DNA from: an uncultured Prevotellaceae bacterium | Lineage (GTDB): Bacteria > Bacteroidota > Bacteroidia > Bacteroidales > Muribaculaceae | Assembly (NCBI GenBank): GCA_900318865.1 | Contig: ONMF01000001.1 | Span: 248,001-312,000, forward strand | Reading direction: 5' to 3' | Length of the DNA stretch: 64,000 bases | Part shown: piece after piece, positions 31,404 to 40,968 of the stretch | Position numbering within the stretch: the stretch's first letter is position 1 | How the letters are laid out: each line of letters begins with the position of its first letter | The notes under the pieces: generated by a model | Seen by the model: the letters and a program-made list of their open reading frames with translations, nothing else | Database searches by the model: none | What the model was told of the DNA's origin: nothing | Program-made: the position numbers and the translations under genes

Positions 31404-32493
31404 CCCCATCGACGACATGAGCGTTGAGCTCGACAACACAGGCGAAGCCGAAATTCAACTCGACTTCACCGACCCCGACTTCACCGAGAACGGACGAGAC
31501 CTGTGGGAGCACTACCGCTACGAGGTGGAGCGCGGACAGGTGTTGCTGCGCATCGACAAGTATCTGGTGGAGCGCATCAAAGGCACGTCGCGCAACCGCA
31601 TCCAGAATGCAGCCGAGGCACAGTGTATCCGGGTCAACGGCAAGCCTGTCAAGTCCAACTACCGTGTTCATCCGGGCGACATCATCAGTGTGGTCATGGA
31701 CCGACCGCGCTATGAGCACGAGATTGTGGCGCAAGATATTCCGCTCAACATCGTTTTTGAAGACGACGATGTACTCGTGGTCAACAAGCCGGCGGGCATG
31801 TGCGTCCATCCTGGGCACGGCAATTTCGACGGAACGCTGGTCAATGCGCTCGCCTGGCACTTCAAGGACAACCCCGACTACGATGTGACCGACCCGCGAA
31901 TGGGGCTGGTGCACCGCATCGACAAGGACACAAGCGGCCTGCTCGTCGTGGCCAAGACACCGCGAGCCAAAACCTCGCTGGGAGCACAGTTCTTTAACAA
32001 GACCACCAAGCGCCAATACGTGGCGCTCGTGTGGGGCGAGATGAAACAGCCCGACGGCACCATCACAGGAAACATCGGGCGCTCCCCGCGCGACCGCTTG
32101 GCCATGTGTGTCTTCGACGACCCCCTCATGGGCAAGCATGCTGTCACCCACTACCACACGCTCGAAAATCTGGGTCACGTGGCCCTGGTGCAATGCATTC
32201 TCGAAACCGGACGCACTCATCAAATCCGCGTGCACATGCGCCACATTGGCCACCCGCTGTTCAACGACGAGCGCTACGGCGGCAACCAGATTCTGCGCGG
32301 CAACCGCTCGGCCAGTTATGCACAGTTCATCAGCAACTGCTTCAAACTGTGTCCACGCCAGGCATTGCATGCCAAGACGCTGGGTTTCGTGCATCCCGTC
32401 ACCGGCCGGCAGATGGACTTCGACAGCCCCATCCCGGCCGACATGGCAGCCCTCATCGAGCGCTGGCGCGACTACTGCGCATCACACCGTTAA
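31396..32493 (+). CDS. rluD: Ribosomal large subunit pseudouridine synthase D
   Basis: A 365-residue RluA-family enzyme that makes pseudouridines in helix 69 of 23S rRNA. An acidic N-terminal extension (1-45) precedes an S4 RNA-binding domain (about 49-95, LLRIDKYLVERIKGTSRNRI). The catalytic motif HRIDKDTSGLL carries Asp176. GRTHQIRVHMRHIGHPL is also diagnostic. The ATG at 31396 overlaps the PASTA gene's end by eight bases in another frame. An internal ATG at 31417 is an alternative. The frame upstream is just the PASTA gene shifted. Confidence 0.93.
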   Translation: MIDPIDDMSVELDNTGEAEIQLDFTDPDFTENGRDLWEHYRYEVERGQVLLRIDKYLVERIKGTSRNRIQNAAEAQCIRVNGKPVKSNYRVHPGDIISVVMDRPRYEHEIVAQDIPLNIVFEDDDVLVVNKPAGMCVHPGHGNFDGTLVNALAWHFKDNPDYDVTDPRMGLVHRIDKDTSGLLVVAKTPRAKTSLGAQFFNKTTKRQYVALVWGEMKQPDGTITGNIGRSPRDRLAMCVFDDPLMGKHAVTHYHTLENLGHVALVQCILETGRTHQIRVHMRHIGHPLFNDERYGGNQILRGNRSASYAQFISNCFKLCPRQALHAKTLGFVHPVTGRQMDFDSPIPADMAALIERWRDYCASHR

Positions 32494-32588
32494 AGAAAAG
32501 ACATCTCTTCCGCGGGAATGGTGGTAATGCCGTTGGGTATATTGATACTCGTCAGCCGCCGGCACCCGCTGAACGCAGTTTGTTCCAT
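32490..32588 (-). pseudogene. Relic of a BspA-like leucine-rich-repeat gene
   Basis: On the minus strand the sequence reads TAFSGCRRLTSINIPNGITT from about 32581 to 32520 and then PAEEMSFL and a stop at 32490-32492. This matches the LRR_5/BspA repeat pattern (AFxxCxxLxSVxIPxxVTxI) seen in the intact gene at 14944. About 20 further codons before it (back to about 32640) stay open and end FIAIMEQ, fitting one more half-repeat. It has no promoter or start of its own and its stop overlaps the rluD stop region, so I read it as the 3' remnant of a lost gene. Confidence 0.6.
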
Positions 32589-32691
32589 GATAGCGATAAA
32601 GGAACGGCCTGCGTCCGGGCACGCTATCTCATCCCGATGAGGCTGCAAGCAAAAAATGGGGAGATAGCAAGAATATATGAAAGAATTTCAT

Positions 32692-32700
32692 TACTTTTGC
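32692..32700 (+). promoter_or_regulatory. -7 box of pta
   Basis: TACTTTTGC at 32692-32700, with the ATG at 32737, gives a leader of about 31 nt. An upstream in-frame ATG at 32677 precedes the box and is therefore not used. Confidence 0.6.
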
Positions 32701-32736
32701 AGTACAAGAAACCAAAACCTCATTTTCAATACTTTC

Positions 32737-33753
32737 ATGAAACCGCTATTTGAAGAATTAAAGCGAAAAGCCGCTTGCTGCAGGCAGCGAATCGTCCTTC
32801 CCGAGAGTACCGAACCGCGAACACTCACCGCTGCCGACCGCATCCTGGCCGACGGCGTGGCCCACATCATCTTGATTGGCGACCGTGAGCAGATTATGGC
32901 ACGAGCAGCCGAGCTGGGACTGAGCCACATCGACCGCGCCACCGTGGTGAATCCTCATGACCACGATGTGGTGGAGAAATACGGAACCTTGTTCTACGAG
33001 CTTCGCAAATCGAAAGGCATCACGCCCGAAGAAGCGCGACTGAAGGCACAAGACCCGCTCTATCTGGGCTGCCTGATCATCAAAAACGGCGATGCCGACG
33101 GGCAGGTGGCCGGCGCACAAAACACTACGGGCGATGTGCTGCGAGCCGCCTTCCAGGTGGTGAAGACGGCACCCGGCGTGAGTGTGGTGAGCGGAGCCTA
33201 CATCATGATGCTGCCCGATGGCGTGCCCTACGGCGACGACGGTATAATGGTCTTTGCCGACTGTGCCGTTGTCCCCGACCCCACCGCCGAGCAGCTGGCG
33301 CAAATTGCCGTGTCGACCCACCACACGGCACGCGACCTGGCCGGTCTCGAACCCCGCATAGCCATGCTCAGCTTCTCCACCAAGGGCAGTGCGAGCCACG
33401 CACGTGTGGACAAGGTGGTGGAAGCCACCCGCCTGGCCCGCGAGATGAATCCGTCACTGGCTATCGACGGCGAGATGCAGGCCGACGCGGCCCTGGTGCC
33501 CACCGTTGCCGCCACTAAGGCTCCGGGCAGCACCATCGCAGGCAAGGCCAACGTGCTGGTCTTCCCCAATCTGGAAGTTGGCAACATTGCCTACAAACTG
33601 GTGCAGCGCCTGGGCGGCGCCATGGCGATAGGGCCTGTGCTGCAAGGACTGGCAGCACCGGTCAACGACCTTTCGCGCGGATGCGACACCGACGATGTGT
33701 ACAACACCATCGTGCTCACCTGCAACCAGGCCATCGGCGCACAGCACAAATAA
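32737..33753 (+). CDS. pta: Phosphate acetyltransferase
   Basis: A 338-residue short-form Pta, which interconverts acetyl-CoA and acetyl phosphate. Typical stretches are [22 protein letters not shown], the [21 protein letters not shown] region, and [26 protein letters not shown] near the end. There is no DRTGG or P-loop N-terminal extension. It is followed 34 bases later by ackA; the pair makes acetate and ATP in fermentation. Confidence 0.95.
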   Translation: MKPLFEELKRKAACCRQRIVLPESTEPRTLTAADRILADGVAHIILIGDREQIMARAAELGLSHIDRATVVNPHDHDVVEKYGTLFYELRKSKGITPEEARLKAQDPLYLGCLIIKNGDADGQVAGAQNTTGDVLRAAFQVVKTAPGVSVVSGAYIMMLPDGVPYGDDGIMVFADCAVVPDPTAEQLAQIAVSTHHTARDLAGLEPRIAMLSFSTKGSASHARVDKVVEATRLAREMNPSLAIDGEMQADAALVPTVAATKAPGSTIAGKANVLVFPNLEVGNIAYKLVQRLGGAMAIGPVLQGLAAPVNDLSRGCDTDDVYNTIVLTCNQAIGAQHK

Positions 33754-33787
33754 ATTTCTTACTAATCAACATTACTTTTTCACCGAC

Positions 33788-34993
33788 ATGAACATCTTAG
33801 TGCTCAATTGTGGCAGCAGCTCTGCCAAGTACAAACTGATTGAAATCAAGCAGAACCGCACCCTGGCCGAAGGCGGCGTTGAGAAAATCGGACTTCCCGA
33901 CGCTTTTATCAAATTGAAATTCCCCGACGGCAGCAAGAAACAGATAGACCTCGACATCAAAGACCATCAAGGTGCTATCCGAGCCATTCTCGAGGCCCTC
34001 ACCAGCGATGAGTACGGCTGCATCAAGGGCTATGACCAAATCGATGCGGTGGGCCACCGTGTGGTACACGGCGGAGAGAAATTCAGCCAGAGCGTACTCA
34101 TCACCGACGAGGTGAAAGCGATGATTCGCGAGTGTTATGACATCGCGCCGCTGCACAATCCCGTGAATATGGCCGGCATCGACGCCATCGACGCCATCTT
34201 GCCCCACGTGCCACAGGTGGCAGTGTTCGACACCGCGTTTCATCAGACGATGAGCAAGGCCGCCTATATGTATGCCCTGCCCGAGCGGTTCTACACCGAT
34301 GACCACGTGCGCCGTTACGGCTTCCACGGAACCAGCCACCGCTACGTGTCGCGCAAGGCATGCGAAATGGCCGGCATCGACCCCGACCATGCCCGTGTGG
34401 TGTGCTGCCACATCGGCAATGGAGCCAGCATCAGTGCCGTGGTCAACGGCAAGAGCATCGACACCTCGATGGGACTCACCCCCACCGAAGGACTGATGAT
34501 GGGCACACGCTCGGGCGATGTGGACCCCGGCGCGCTGTTGTATCTCATGGAAAAATATAACCTCACCCCCAAGCAGATGGTGGCCATCATCAACAAGGAG
34601 AGCGGCGTGCAGGGCGTGACCGGAATCTCCAGCGACATGCGCGAAATTGTGGATGCCGCCGATGCAGGCAATGCCAAGGCACGGCTGGCTCTCGACATGT
34701 ACGAGCTGCGCATCCTCAAATACATCGGTGCCTATGTGGCCGAAATGAATGGTGTGGACTTGATTGCCTTCACCGGAGGCGTGGGCGAGAACCAAACGCC
34801 TACACGCCGCAACGTGTGCCGCAACCTCACCTATCTGGGCGTTAAAATCGATGAAACGCTCAACGATGAACTCTGGCATGGCAAAGACGGCGTAATCAGC
34901 ACGCCCGACAGCGCCGTGAAAGTGGTGGTGACGCTCACCGACGAGGAATACATGATTGCCCGCGACACCGAGGCCATCGTCGAAGGCCTTTGA
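33788..34993 (+). CDS. ackA: Acetate kinase
   Basis: A 401-residue acetate kinase. Motifs are LVLNCGSSSAKYKL (4-17), GHRVVHGGEKF (about 84-94), FHGTSHRYVS (about 178-187), CHIGNGASISAV and FTGGVGENQ near the end. The start at 33788 aligns exactly with the family; the frame extends upstream only within pta. It ends one base from the convergent helicase stop. Confidence 0.96.
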   Translation: MNILVLNCGSSSAKYKLIEIKQNRTLAEGGVEKIGLPDAFIKLKFPDGSKKQIDLDIKDHQGAIRAILEALTSDEYGCIKGYDQIDAVGHRVVHGGEKFSQSVLITDEVKAMIRECYDIAPLHNPVNMAGIDAIDAILPHVPQVAVFDTAFHQTMSKAAYMYALPERFYTDDHVRRYGFHGTSHRYVSRKACEMAGIDPDHARVVCCHIGNGASISAVVNGKSIDTSMGLTPTEGLMMGTRSGDVDPGALLYLMEKYNLTPKQMVAIINKESGVQGVTGISSDMREIVDAADAGNAKARLALDMYELRILKYIGAYVAEMNGVDLIAFTGGVGENQTPTRRNVCRNLTYLGVKIDETLNDELWHGKDGVISTPDSAVKVVVTLTDEEYMIARDTEAIVEGL

Positions 34994-34994
34994 T

Positions 34995-37034
34995 TCAAGG
35001 CTCGTCGCCGGCACGCTTTTTCCGCTTGCGCGGTGCGCGCAGCCGCCGGGCAATGGCAAAGTGCTCATCGGCCAGGTCGTCCAGACCGATTTTCTCATAG
35101 ATGGTGCCCAGGGCCTCGTGCGGCTCTGGGCGCTTTTTATCGGCACGTGCGGCACGCTTATAGCTCTTAATGGCCTCGGGCGTGTCCTTGAGCGACGCCT
35201 GAACCATAGCCATGGCCATGAGGGCATCGTAGCAGTTGCCGTCGATGGCGAGGGCTTCGCTCAAGAGCTGCCGGGCCTTCTCATATTCCTCAAGCGACTG
35301 AAGCAGCAAAGCCTTGCCCACCCTGGCGTCCAAATTCTGAGGGTGGATGCGCAGTGCCTTGTCAAAGTTGGCCATGGCAGCAGCCATCGTCACGTCGTCG
35401 TGCCCCATTTCCAACGCCTGACGCCCCATCGAGGCATATTCATCGGCCAGCCGGCGAAGGGTTTCATTCTGGCCGTCGACGACGCGTTGCAGCCCATCAA
35501 TGGTTGCGGCATAGGTGTTAAACCGGGCCATGCGCCGGGCAATGAGCCGCTGCACCGCCACATTCCCGAGCACGTTATAAATTTTCATGGCCTGGGCAAA
35601 ATAGCCGACGGCCATTCTGAATTCATTGTGGTCAAGAGCATGCAGGGCACGCCGATACAGTGCGGCGGCCTGCTCCTGTTCGAGCGCGCCGCGAATGAGC
35701 GACTGGTTGTTGAACTGCCGGCTGAAATCGACCACGGCGGCACTCACGATGATGTCGCGCTCAGACAGTGGCTTGAGCAGCGTGATGCCCTCGAGCGAGG
35801 TGCAGCGCGACAGCGCCACGTACGTCTGGCCGCTGGTGAAAGCGCCGCCTGCAAAGTCAATCACCACATTGTTGAACGTCAGTCCCTGGCTTTTGTGCAC
35901 GGTGAGCGCCCATGCCGGCTTCACCGGATACTGGACAAAAGATCCCAGCACATTTTCAACCACTTTGTTTTTTTCCTCGTCGAAGGTGTACTGAATGTTT
36001 TCCCACACCTCACGCTCCAGCTCATGCTCCTCGCCGTCTTCAAGAGCCACGCTCACCCGGCTCTCGCTCAAGCGGCTCACCTTGCCGATGGTGCCGTTCA
36101 CCCAGCGGTTTTCCTTGTCGTTGCGGATGAAAATCACCTGCGCACCCTCTTTGAGTTGCAACAGGCGGTGGGTGGGCAGGTCGTTCTCGGGGAATGTGCC
36201 TTCAATCGCCCCCTCGTAGGTGTATTCAGGCGATTTCAGCGAGGCCATGTGCTCATCGTTGATGGCATCGACGGTGTCGCGCCGTGTGGCCAGCGTGATG
36301 GCAAATTCATTATCCGATGCCCTGTAGTCGGGCCGGCACCGGCCATTGAGCGTCATCATGTCGGCACGCGAGGCACGGTTCACCCTGATGCGGTCGAGCA
36401 GCGACACAAACCGGTCGTCGGTCTGCCGGTAAATCTTTCTCAGCTCCACAGGCACCAGCCCCAGCTGCCCGAACACACGGGCATTGAAGAAATAAAACTG
36501 CTGGTAGTAGCGCCGCAGAATATCGCGCATGTCGCGCGTCACTACTGGCTCGAGCTGAAATATATCACCCACAAGCAGCAATTGCTTCCCTCCGAAGGGC
36601 TCTTTCATATTTCGCGAGTAACATCGCAGCACACGGTCCACAAAGTCGATGACATCGGCCCTCACCATCGAAATCTCATCAATGATAATCAAGTCGAGCT
36701 TGCCGATGAGGTTCACCTTCTCACGCGGATAACGCAGCGTCTTGCGCATTTGGCGCGGACTGTAGTCGGGGTCGTCGGGCAACAGGGGCTTGAAGGGAAT
36801 TTTAAAAAATGAATGAAGTGTCTGGCCGCCAACATTCACGGCCGCAATGCCAGTGGGTGCCAGCACCACATAGCGTTTTTTTGTGTTGGCACAGATATAT
36901 TTGAGGAAGGTGCTTTTTCCGGTCCCTGCTTTGCCGGTGAGAAAAACCGACCGACGCGTGTGCTGCACCAGGTCCCAGAGGGTTTGGAACTCGGGGTTAT
37001 TAAGGTCGAGGTTTTCGGGTAAATCAAGGGTCAT
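34995..37034 (-). CDS. PIF1/RecD-like helicase with C-terminal TPR region
   Basis: A 679-residue protein. Residues about 1-430 form a superfamily 1B helicase: Walker A GKAGTGKS (34-41), LAPTGIAAVNVGG (58-70), Walker B IIIDEISM (116-123), VGDIFQLEPV, and the late motif ALTVHKSQGLTFNNV with TYVALSRCTSLEGI. Residues about 470-660 are helical TPR-like repeats (ALYRRALHALDHNEFRMAVGYFAQAMKIY, MANFDKALRIHPQNLDARVGKAL, AIKSYKRAARADKK). The tail is basic. A helicase core joined to TPRs suggests a DNA-unwinding enzyme recruited by protein partners. The start is taken at 37034, where the conserved N-terminus begins; an ATG at 37091 is an alternative. Confidence 0.85.
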   Translation of the reverse strand: MTLDLPENLDLNNPEFQTLWDLVQHTRRSVFLTGKAGTGKSTFLKYICANTKKRYVVLAPTGIAAVNVGGQTLHSFFKIPFKPLLPDDPDYSPRQMRKTLRYPREKVNLIGKLDLIIIDEISMVRADVIDFVDRVLRCYSRNMKEPFGGKQLLLVGDIFQLEPVVTRDMRDILRRYYQQFYFFNARVFGQLGLVPVELRKIYRQTDDRFVSLLDRIRVNRASRADMMTLNGRCRPDYRASDNEFAITLATRRDTVDAINDEHMASLKSPEYTYEGAIEGTFPENDLPTHRLLQLKEGAQVIFIRNDKENRWVNGTIGKVSRLSESRVSVALEDGEEHELEREVWENIQYTFDEEKNKVVENVLGSFVQYPVKPAWALTVHKSQGLTFNNVVIDFAGGAFTSGQTYVALSRCTSLEGITLLKPLSERDIIVSAAVVDFSRQFNNQSLIRGALEQEQAAALYRRALHALDHNEFRMAVGYFAQAMKIYNVLGNVAVQRLIARRMARFNTYAATIDGLQRVVDGQNETLRRLADEYASMGRQALEMGHDDVTMAAAMANFDKALRIHPQNLDARVGKALLLQSLEEYEKARQLLSEALAIDGNCYDALMAMAMVQASLKDTPEAIKSYKRAARADKKRPEPHEALGTIYEKIGLDDLADEHFAIARRLRAPRKRKKRAGDEP

Positions 37035-37144
37035 GGAAAAAGTGATTTTGATACAACGAGGCAATGCGCCATCGCCGGCACATTGCCCCATTGTCGAAAT
37101 TATTAAAACGTAAGATTCTTTTCTATCGCAGTCATTGGCGCTTA

Positions 37145-38770
37145 TCAGAACCTGAAGCCCAGCGTGAGCGACACGCGGTTGTTATTGTCTTTGACCTCGG
37201 TGCTCAAGTTTGGCTCGATGGGCGTTACCGATGACACGGGCGAGAAGGCGTTGTACACGCTGGTGCGGTTTTTGTGCACATAGGCCATGTCGACATACAC
37301 CGATTTATATTTATAGCCCACACCACAGGTGATGTATTGCTCCTTTTTGTCGTACTGGTAGGCAGGGTCGGTGCTCACGGTCACCACCCCCAAGCGGTTT
37401 TCCTCGATTTCAGCCTTTGCCTGGGAACTCTTGAGCGAGTAACCGGCGCGAAGGCTCCAGTTGGGGGTCAAGCGGTATTCAGCTCCCACACGCACCGTGT
37501 GCGATGGCTTGAAATACTGCTTCACACGGTCGGTGACATCGATGAAATCATGACGGCGGTCATCGCCCACTCGCATGGTGGTGTTGCCCTCGTACTCATA
37601 GTCGACGCTCACGATGGCTTGCTTGCCGATGACTCCGGCCAGGCTGCCCATGAAGCGCCACGGCGTCTTGATGGTATAGTCGGTGCGGTAGAAATATCCA
37701 CCATTCGACCCTTTCTCGCCTTCGTACAGCATTTTGCCTGATGCGTCGTAGGCAGCCATGTCCGACACCACATAATAGTTGTCGCGCATATCGAAATAGG
37801 TGGGCGTGTGGAACGCCAAGCCAATTCGCAGTTGGTTCACAGGTTTGAAGATGACACCCATCTTGAAGTTGTAGCCGGTGCCCTTGGTGTTAAGCCTGTT
37901 CACATAGCCGTAATCGGCTCCGCCTTGCACAATCGTGGACGTTTTCCAGTTCGAGCTGTTTCGCACGTAGGCATTGTCGAGCGATTCACCGTAGTAGTGG
38001 TAGCTGTTGAAGCTCAGGTCGGCGATACCTGCGCACAGGCCCCAGTACATCACGTTGGCCACATTGCCGCCGAAGGAGATGTTATACACATCGGTGTGAC
38101 CGCTTTCATCCACCTCAAATTCGGCTGTTCCGGTCGTCCCGTCACCGTACAAGCCCTGCAAGCGGTCACCATTATCGGTGATGATGTCGGCCGCTCCATT
38201 ATCTTTGGTGGGAATGTCGTATGACACAATGCCAATCCACGGAGCATAGGGCTTGTCGAAGTAGGGATTATAGGTCGATGTCGAAACCAGGTCGGTGCTC
38301 TTGATGCCGTCGGCATTGAGCTGGCCGGCAATATAATTGCTCAGTGACGTGGGCAGTGAGTTGAAGCCGCCGGTGTAACGGCGATGGAATGAATTCATGC
38401 GGTTATACGAGAATCCCCAGTTGAAATTGGGCATCACATCGCTGTTGATTTTCATGGCGCCCACATAACCTATGTTGTTAACCAGAAATTTTGTTTGGTT
38501 CACCTTGGCGGCACCTGCTGCCTGACTCGAGTTGAAGTCGAGACTGAGTGTGATGTTCACATCGCTGCTGCGGTACACCCCTATTCCACCGGGGTTCTGG
38601 TTCAGCACCGAAATATCGCCTCCCAGAGCACCAAAGGCTCCGGCCATCGACATGTAGCGCGATGTTCCACGCAATTCGGTTTGCGACAAGTGCAGCACAT
38701 CAAAGGCATCCTGCGCACTGGCGGCCATGGTGATACCGCACACGAGCATTGTCAATAGTTTCTTGTTCAT
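37145..38770 (-). CDS. FadL/OmpP1-like outer-membrane protein
   Basis: A 541-residue outer-membrane barrel. The signal peptide is residues 1-19 (MNKKLLTMLVCGITMAASA). The start of the mature protein has the OmpP1/TodX pattern ELRGTSRYMSMAGAFGALGGDISVLNQNPGGIGVYR (in parts). The body alternates beta strands, including TVRVGAEYRLTPNWSLRAGYSL, and it ends in the aromatic RVSLTLGFRF. Family members transport hydrophobic compounds; the substrate here is unknown. It lies 65 bases downstream of the Gly/Tyr/Trp-rich gene, in the same direction. Confidence 0.87.
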   Translation of the reverse strand: MNKKLLTMLVCGITMAASAQDAFDVLHLSQTELRGTSRYMSMAGAFGALGGDISVLNQNPGGIGVYRSSDVNITLSLDFNSSQAAGAAKVNQTKFLVNNIGYVGAMKINSDVMPNFNWGFSYNRMNSFHRRYTGGFNSLPTSLSNYIAGQLNADGIKSTDLVSTSTYNPYFDKPYAPWIGIVSYDIPTKDNGAADIITDNGDRLQGLYGDGTTGTAEFEVDESGHTDVYNISFGGNVANVMYWGLCAGIADLSFNSYHYYGESLDNAYVRNSSNWKTSTIVQGGADYGYVNRLNTKGTGYNFKMGVIFKPVNQLRIGLAFHTPTYFDMRDNYYVVSDMAAYDASGKMLYEGEKGSNGGYFYRTDYTIKTPWRFMGSLAGVIGKQAIVSVDYEYEGNTTMRVGDDRRHDFIDVTDRVKQYFKPSHTVRVGAEYRLTPNWSLRAGYSLKSSQAKAEIEENRLGVVTVSTDPAYQYDKKEQYITCGVGYKYKSVYVDMAYVHKNRTSVYNAFSPVSSVTPIEPNLSTEVKDNNNRVSLTLGFRF

Positions 38771-38835
38771 TCTTATTTTCAGTATAAGTCAAAAATCAGA
38801 TGTGTTCATTATTATTGGTTTCAGCGAGCATGGGC

Positions 38836-40050
38836 TCAACGACGGCGACCGCCGCCACCCGAGAATCCACCGCCGCCGCCACCGCGGGTGCCACCGCCAC
38901 CGCTGAAGCCGCCACCGCCGTAGCTTCGGCTGCCCGACGAACTGTGACTGGGCGAATAACTGCGGCTGGGCGATGCGTAACCGCGACTGCTCGATGAACT
39001 GCTGCGCGTTCCCACCGAACCGGTTGCATATCCCGGACGGCTCGAACCCATCGACGAGGGCCGCGAACCGCTGTAACTGCGCGTGATGCCTTGTGTGCTG
39101 CGGGCGGCACCGCGTGTGCCCACATTGCCCACCGAACCGGTAGCGTATCCTGGACGGCGCGAACCCATCGAGGTTCCCATACGACCGCCTCCACCGGGCT
39201 GATTGCGCCCGGAACCGCCCACGTGGCTGCCAGTGCCTCGGCCGCTGTTGGGCCTGCGTCCTCCCATGCTGCCGCCTCCATAGGCATAGCCCGGGCGGCC
39301 ACTTCCATAATGGTGCCCGCCACCGAAGGGACGATCGTGACGATAATGGTGACCGTACCAGCCACCCCAGTAAGGACGGCTCCAGCCCCAGTAAGGACGA
39401 CTCCAACCCCAGTAAGGACGGCCCCAGCCCCAGCTCCAACTGCTGTAGTACCACGGACCATGCCATCCGTACCACGTGTAGCGGTACCCGTAAGGCCAGA
39501 ACCAGGGATCATAATAACCTAATCCCCACAGCGTGTTGTGGTAGTACCACGGATCGTACCAGGTAGTCCATCCGGGATAGGAAGTGCCAAAAGTGATATT
39601 GATTTGGGCGGGAGTCTCATCGTAATATAGCTCAATCAAGTCGGCATCGCTGCTGGCCACCACCACGTCGGGATTGTAGAAGCGCTCGATACGCTTGGTG
39701 TTAGAGAACGTATACTGCGACTCATTGCTGCCATGCAGCGTGTCGGCATAAGCGTCGTAGGCATACTCGCCCGTGCGGCGGTTGTACTCGTCAACGTCGC
39801 GCTCTGTCTTATAGTTCTTTTCAACACTCACTTTGTATCGGGCCGGCACATCGTAGTCGGCAGCCAGCAGTTGAGTGGTTGCGCGCCGCGGCGTGCGCAC
39901 CACGACAGCTGTTTTAGCGTCTTCCTTCACGGTGCTTGTGGTGGAAGAGCCATCATAGTAAATGTCATCGAAGTCTTGGGCATGAACCCATGCACCGGCA
40001 CTCAGCGCCAGCACACCCATCATTGATAAAACTTTGTATTTCATAAGCAT
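38836..40050 (-). CDS. Secreted Gly/Ser/Arg-rich protein with aromatic repeats
   Basis: A 404-residue exported low-complexity protein. A signal peptide (about 1-24) is followed by a conventional region (about 25-160, with ARYKVSVEKNYKTERDVDEY and ADLIELYYDE). Next comes an aromatic block (about 160-240) rich in Trp, Tyr and Gly with RPYWGWS repeated, then a His/Gly part, then a tail (about 255-404) rich in Gly, Ser and Arg with two copies of RPGYATGSVG and a final GGGGRRR. The basic, glycine-rich tail could bind nucleic acid, polysaccharide or membrane. No catalytic motif is visible. It is upstream of, and likely co-transcribed with, the FadL-like gene. Confidence 0.75.
   Translation of the reverse strand: MLMKYKVLSMMGVLALSAGAWVHAQDFDDIYYDGSSTTSTVKEDAKTAVVVRTPRRATTQLLAADYDVPARYKVSVEKNYKTERDVDEYNRRTGEYAYDAYADTLHGSNESQYTFSNTKRIERFYNPDVVVASSDADLIELYYDETPAQINITFGTSYPGWTTWYDPWYYHNTLWGLGYYDPWFWPYGYRYTWYGWHGPWYYSSWSWGWGRPYWGWSRPYWGWSRPYWGGWYGHHYRHDRPFGGGHHYGSGRPGYAYGGGSMGGRRPNSGRGTGSHVGGSGRNQPGGGGRMGTSMGSRRPGYATGSVGNVGTRGAARSTQGITRSYSGSRPSSMGSSRPGYATGSVGTRSSSSSSRGYASPSRSYSPSHSSSGSRSYGGGGFSGGGGTRGGGGGGFSGGGGRRR
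39367..39429 (-). repeat. Three 21-bp tandem repeats inside the aromatic block
   Basis: Three in-frame copies of a 21-bp unit beginning CCAGTAAGGACG (39367, 39388 and 39409) encode the repeated RPYWGWS/G heptads. The copies differ at only a few positions. Confidence 0.85.
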
Positions 40051-40226
40051 TTACGTTTAATAATTTCAATTTTACATTTAGTCAATTCACACATTTAGAC
40101 CCTCGGAGAAACCGAAAGTTTAAACTTACACATGCTAATTTCGTGCCAAATTAGTGATATTATTTGATTTAAGCCCCATTTTTTGAGTAAAAAAATGCTA
40201 AATAGGCATCTTGGCCCGGCATGTGG

Positions 40227-40949
40227 TCACATGTTTAAATAAAAATCACGGCACAAGGCCAAGTATCGGGCACTGTATTGCCGGGGATTGTTGTTCTCGA
40301 TGCACAGCGTGTCGGCCACAACCTCTCCGGCCGTCACATTGGCACCAATTTCCCACAGCACGCGCTTGGGCGGGCGCCCCTCCACCGGGCACACCTGGGT
40401 GGTGCGCTGTATCTGCAGGCCGGCCTGAACGACGCACCTGCGCACAAGCGCGCAGGCATCGGCAGGTGTCACCATTGCCAGCCGGCCGGTAGCGGTAAGC
40501 AGTCGGGCGGCATTGCTTATGAGTTGCTCGATGGTGAGCGTTTGGTTATGGCGAGCGATGCTTCGTGCGCTGTCCTGAGGTAATACGCCATTGCCGAAAA
40601 ATGGAGGATTACACACTATCAAGTCGTAGCCATGCCCGGGATTATATCCGTTCACGTCGGAATGTATGGCTGTCAAACGCTCGGCCCACGGCGAAGCGGC
40701 GAAGTTGATGCGGCACACCTCGGCCGCGGTGGCATCCAGGTCGATGGCATCGATAAGGGCCGCGTCGTTTCGCTGTGCCACCATCAGTGCTATCACTCCT
40801 GTGCCTGTGCCCACATCGAGCACGTGCGCCGCGCCATCGACGCTGCACCACGCACCCAGCAACACCCCATCGGTGCCCACACGCATCGCTGCCTGGTCGT
40901 TCACCACGGTGAATTGCTTGAACCGAAACACTTTTTTCCTGTCCGTCAT
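40227..40949 (-). CDS. trmN6: tRNA1(Val) (adenine-N6)-methyltransferase
   Basis: A 240-residue SAM-dependent N6-adenine methyltransferase of the TrmN6/YfiC type (A37 of tRNA-Val). It begins with the family's FKQFTVVNDQAAMRVGTDGVLLGAW, has the SAM motif DVGTGTG (45-51) and catalytic NPPF (114-117). The start at 40949 is chosen because the longer frame (to 41072) passes through the repeat promoter and reads LDVF-SVCTNFAK, a translated repeat. It is a single gene with a repeat-borne -7 box 20 bases before the ATG. Confidence 0.9.
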   Translation of the reverse strand: MTDRKKVFRFKQFTVVNDQAAMRVGTDGVLLGAWCSVDGAAHVLDVGTGTGVIALMVAQRNDAALIDAIDLDATAAEVCRINFAASPWAERLTAIHSDVNGYNPGHGYDLIVCNPPFFGNGVLPQDSARSIARHNQTLTIEQLISNAARLLTATGRLAMVTPADACALVRRCVVQAGLQIQRTTQVCPVEGRPPKRVLWEIGANVTAGEVVADTLCIENNNPRQYSARYLALCRDFYLNM

Positions 40950-40968
40950 GCTCCCTTCGCCATTTTTT

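Noticed and set aside
33797..35227. A 476-codon frame antisense to ackA
   Set aside because: ackA is certain, and the antisense frame crosses the end of ackA into the helicase end, as a shadow would.
34956..36812. A 618-codon frame antisense to the PIF1-like helicase
   Set aside because: The helicase motifs on the other strand are complete; this frame has only shadow composition.
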